8,206 nucleotides of DNA from Deltaproteobacteria bacterium (GTDB lineage Bacteria > Desulfobacterota_B > Binatia > UBA9968), in the NCBI GenBank assembly GCA_027297485.1, contig JAPUHZ010000440.1:1-8206 (forward strand). Reading direction: 5' to 3'. Position 1 is the stretch's first letter, and the number at the start of each line of letters is the position of its first letter. Below are positions 7,287 through 8,206 of this stretch, piece by piece. The position numbers and the translations under genes are program-made. The notes below the pieces were generated by a model. That model was not told where the DNA came from. It did no database searches and saw only the letters and a program-made list of their open reading frames with translations.

Positions 7287-7360
7287 AGACCCTCATTCGC
7301 CTCCTACCTTGGAACCCCTCCTCTGTGCGAAACTCTCCTTTGGTTATCATCCCCTTTTAA
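7262..7360 (+). CDS. Possible overlapping 32-residue ORF
   Basis: ATG at 7262 lies inside the last codons of the coiled-coil gene in another frame, overlapping it by 25 bases. It has GGAGG at 7252-7256 with 5-base spacing and runs to TAA at 7358-7360. The product would be short, starting METSFRRLETLIRLL, with an amphipathic N-terminal part. The good ribosome site and stop-overlap arrangement suggest translational coupling, but GGAGG also arises from Arg/Gly codons of the upstream gene. No homology is recognised. Confidence 0.25.
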   Translation: METSFRRLETLIRLLPWNPSSVRNSPLVIIPF

Positions 7361-7441
7361 ATCATGAGCGAAGGGAAGAACATATTGATCCTGGTGAAGG
7401 GGTAACAAAATAGTGGCAAAACTGGTGAAAGGGAAAAACTA
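7361..7441. other. Short gene-free stretch with a direct repeat
   Basis: Between the small ORF and the tRNA fragment I see no gene or terminator. CTGGTGAA occurs at 7391-7398 and again at 7422-7429, 31 bases apart, with GTAACAAAA and GTGGCAAAA between them. This could be chance or a protein-binding repeat beside the attachment core. Confidence 0.3.
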
Positions 7442-7486
7442 TGGCGCGCCCGGAGGGACTCGAACCCCCAACCTACAGATCCGTAG
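7442..7486 (-). pseudogene. tRNA-Arg(ACG) 3' half, probable attachment core
   Basis: Reading the minus strand: anticodon loop CTACGGA (7486-7480, anticodon ACG), stem 3' arm TCTGT (7479-7475), variable loop AGGTT, T stem GGGGG/CCCTC around TTCGAGT (7469-7453, fully paired with one G-T), acceptor 3' arm CGGGCGC, discriminator G and encoded CCA (7444-7442). The 5' side of the anticodon stem should be ACAGA but is GGGAA, and no D arm or 5' acceptor strand follows. The gene is therefore half a tRNA with its break at the anticodon loop, a known crossover region for tyrosine integrases. It is most simply the displaced 3' end left after integration, which would put the element to the right and an intact tRNA-Arg at its far end. 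Confidence 0.75.
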
Positions 7487-7503
7487 TTCCCTCCGACACT
7501 GAA

Positions 7504-7600
7504 TCACATGGAATGAGGGGGAAAAGAACCCCGATTTTCCTTGATCTCGCAACCTCCTTTTTCTCATGGTTCCCTGCCCTTCTCTCTCAATCCGGTAGCA
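7504..7600. repeat. 97-bp diverged repeat, copy B, beside the tRNA fragment
   Basis: Partner of 6565-6661 at an offset of exactly 939 bases with no net gaps. It starts 17 bases beyond the tRNA-derived core and ends in the first of the GGTAGCA arm repeats, so it probably belongs to the arm of an integrated element. Neither strand encodes a convincing protein here. Confidence 0.75.
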
Positions 7601-7705
7601 AGGTGGTAGCAGAATGAGGCGATACCTACAGATAGAGTATTTGAAGGCCTCAAAAATGCTTAAAATAAATCACTGCTTAGAACGCCCTGCTACCGGGCTG
7701 CTACC
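7594..7705. repeat. Two inverted pairs of GGTAGCA, integrase arm-type sites
   Basis: GGTAGCA at 7594-7600 and 7605-7611 (starts 11 bases apart) is mirrored by TGCTACC at 7688-7694 and 7699-7705 (again 11 apart). One helical turn between units puts each pair on the same DNA face, as for cooperative protein binding. Their position 100-220 bases from the tRNA-derived core fits arm sites of a tyrosine integrase. No integrase gene is in the window. Confidence 0.6.
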
Positions 7706-8057
7706 ACAATCGAATAAGCTTCCAGTACCAGGAAGGCTAGAAAAAGTGACTACTCTGAGTCTACTGTTCTTGTAAGCCCCCCAAGGGACAGGCCAAAAAA
7801 ACCGAAAAGCCCAGGCCGCTTTTGAAAATGACCAATACACTGTACTCCTATCCATCCCCAACTCGGGCCAATTTTTTCAAACTCAAAAGTAGGGTGTGAT
7901 TTGATAGCCTCAACTCTTACATTGAGTGTGGCAGCTTTTGGGGCTTGTCTGTACCAGTACACGGACAAAAGGCGGACAGTGGTCAGAGATACCTTGATTG
8001 GCAATTAACCCTTCTAAGACTGCTCAGATGCGATTCATAAAATGTCAATTCTAGATG
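7706..8057. other. Gene-free stretch
   Basis: No gene with a usable ribosome site and recognisable product is seen. Two overlapping minus-strand frames here (63 and 84 codons, the longer starting with TTG) have low-complexity, Phe/Trp/Gly-rich products and look spurious. A short palindrome TGTAC-CA-GTACA sits in 7949-7962, followed by GGACAAAAGGCGGACAG with a repeated CGGACA. This could be a degraded element end. Confidence 0.4.
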
Positions 8058-8084
8058 AGCCCGGACCCGCTCTGGGCCTGGGTT
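8058..8084. repeat. GC-rich imperfect hairpin
   Basis: AGCCCGGACCC (8058-8068), a 5-base loop and GGGCCTGGGTT (8074-8084) pair over 11 positions on the plus strand, with two G-U pairs and one A-C mismatch. No T-run follows, so it is not an ordinary terminator. It is the first of two hairpins in tandem. Confidence 0.5.
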
Positions 8085-8102
8085 TGAGCCGGATCAGACC
8101 CC

Positions 8103-8138
8103 CAGGACTCAATTAAAGAGCTATTTAATTGAGTCCTG
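8103..8138. repeat. Perfect 15-bp inverted repeat with 6-base loop
   Basis: The arm CAGGACTCAATTAAA (8103-8117) is perfectly mirrored at 8124-8138 around the loop GAGCTA. Neither strand has a T-run after it, so it is not a standard terminator. Perfect long stems of this sort occur at terminators, element ends and targets of structure-seeking elements such as class C group II introns. Confidence 0.8.
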
Positions 8139-8206
8139 TGCGCTTAGACGCTCTTCTGAAAGGAAAGCGGTGGCCGTTGTGGATAGCCGTAAGGGACAGG
8201 GCCAGT
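8138..8206 (+). ncRNA. Possible 5' end of a group II intron, cut by window edge
   Basis: GTGCG at 8138-8142 matches the conserved 5' end of group II introns and comes directly after the perfect hairpin. The following bases fold: CGCT (8149-8152) pairs with AGCG across a short helix ending in a TGAAA loop, and TGGCC pairs with GGCCA near the window edge, with CGTAAGGGA inside. That resembles the start of intron domain I. Only 69 bases are present, and the diagnostic domain V and reverse transcriptase would lie outside, so this is a tentative reading. Confidence 0.3.

Noticed and set aside
7442..7530. A complete tRNA gene
   Set aside because: The 5' side of the anticodon stem, D arm and 5' acceptor strand are absent in the bases upstream.
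7670..8004. Two overlapping minus-strand frames as small genes
   Set aside because: The products are compositionally odd, the starts are weak and the first covers the GGTAGCA arm repeats, so coding is unlikely.
1..8206. A CRISPR array or a defence system
   Set aside because: No regularly spaced direct repeats and no Cas or known defence proteins are visible; the repeats found are paired and att-like.

Overview
The window is bacterial DNA of intermediate GC, with one dominant block on the minus strand and a right-hand third that looks like the edge of a mobile or integrated region. No taxonomic marker is present. Separate oleB and oleC genes argue against the actinobacterial oleBC fusion, so a Gram-negative-type bacterium is likely. 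I cannot place it further.

Left edge (1 to about 855, plus strand): the C-terminal two thirds of an IS256/Mutator-type transposase, cut by the window boundary. It points tail-to-tail at tadA, whose intrinsic terminator (931-964) separates the two.

Centre (6564 down to 1007, minus strand): oleB, oleC, oleD and oleA, followed by tadA. The four Ole proteins form a complete long-chain olefin pathway. OleA condenses two acyl-CoAs to a beta-keto acid, OleD reduces it, OleC closes the beta-hydroxy acid to a beta-lactone with ATP, and OleB removes CO2 to give a cis-olefin. Expected catalytic residues are visible in all four. oleB/oleC/oleD are tightly coupled (overlap or 1-nt gap, then a 4-nt ATGA overlap). 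oleA follows after a 182-bp gap with its own ribosome binding site and a possible promoter. tadA (tRNA A34 deaminase) follows after 111 bp, and the only convincing terminator lies after tadA.

Right (6565 to 8206): few genes, many signals. There is a good sigma-54 (-24/-12) promoter and a small coiled-coil protein gene with a strong ribosome binding site, possibly followed by an overlapping 32-codon ORF. Next comes the 3' half of a tRNA-Arg(ACG) gene that stops being tRNA exactly at the anticodon loop, the signature of a tyrosine-integrase attachment site. Beside it are two inverted pairs of GGTAGCA, each pair with an 11-bp period, resembling integrase arm sites. A 97-bp segment next to this site has a second, diverged copy (65/97 identical by hand alignment) that ends exactly at the oleB start codon. 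The window ends with two hairpins, one a perfect 15-bp stem, and then a GTGCG-beginning structured stretch that may be the 5' end of a group II intron.

The most novel part is this right-hand att-like architecture and the link between its duplicated arm and the promoter side of the ole cluster. All calls are from reading the sequence by eye; no database search was run.
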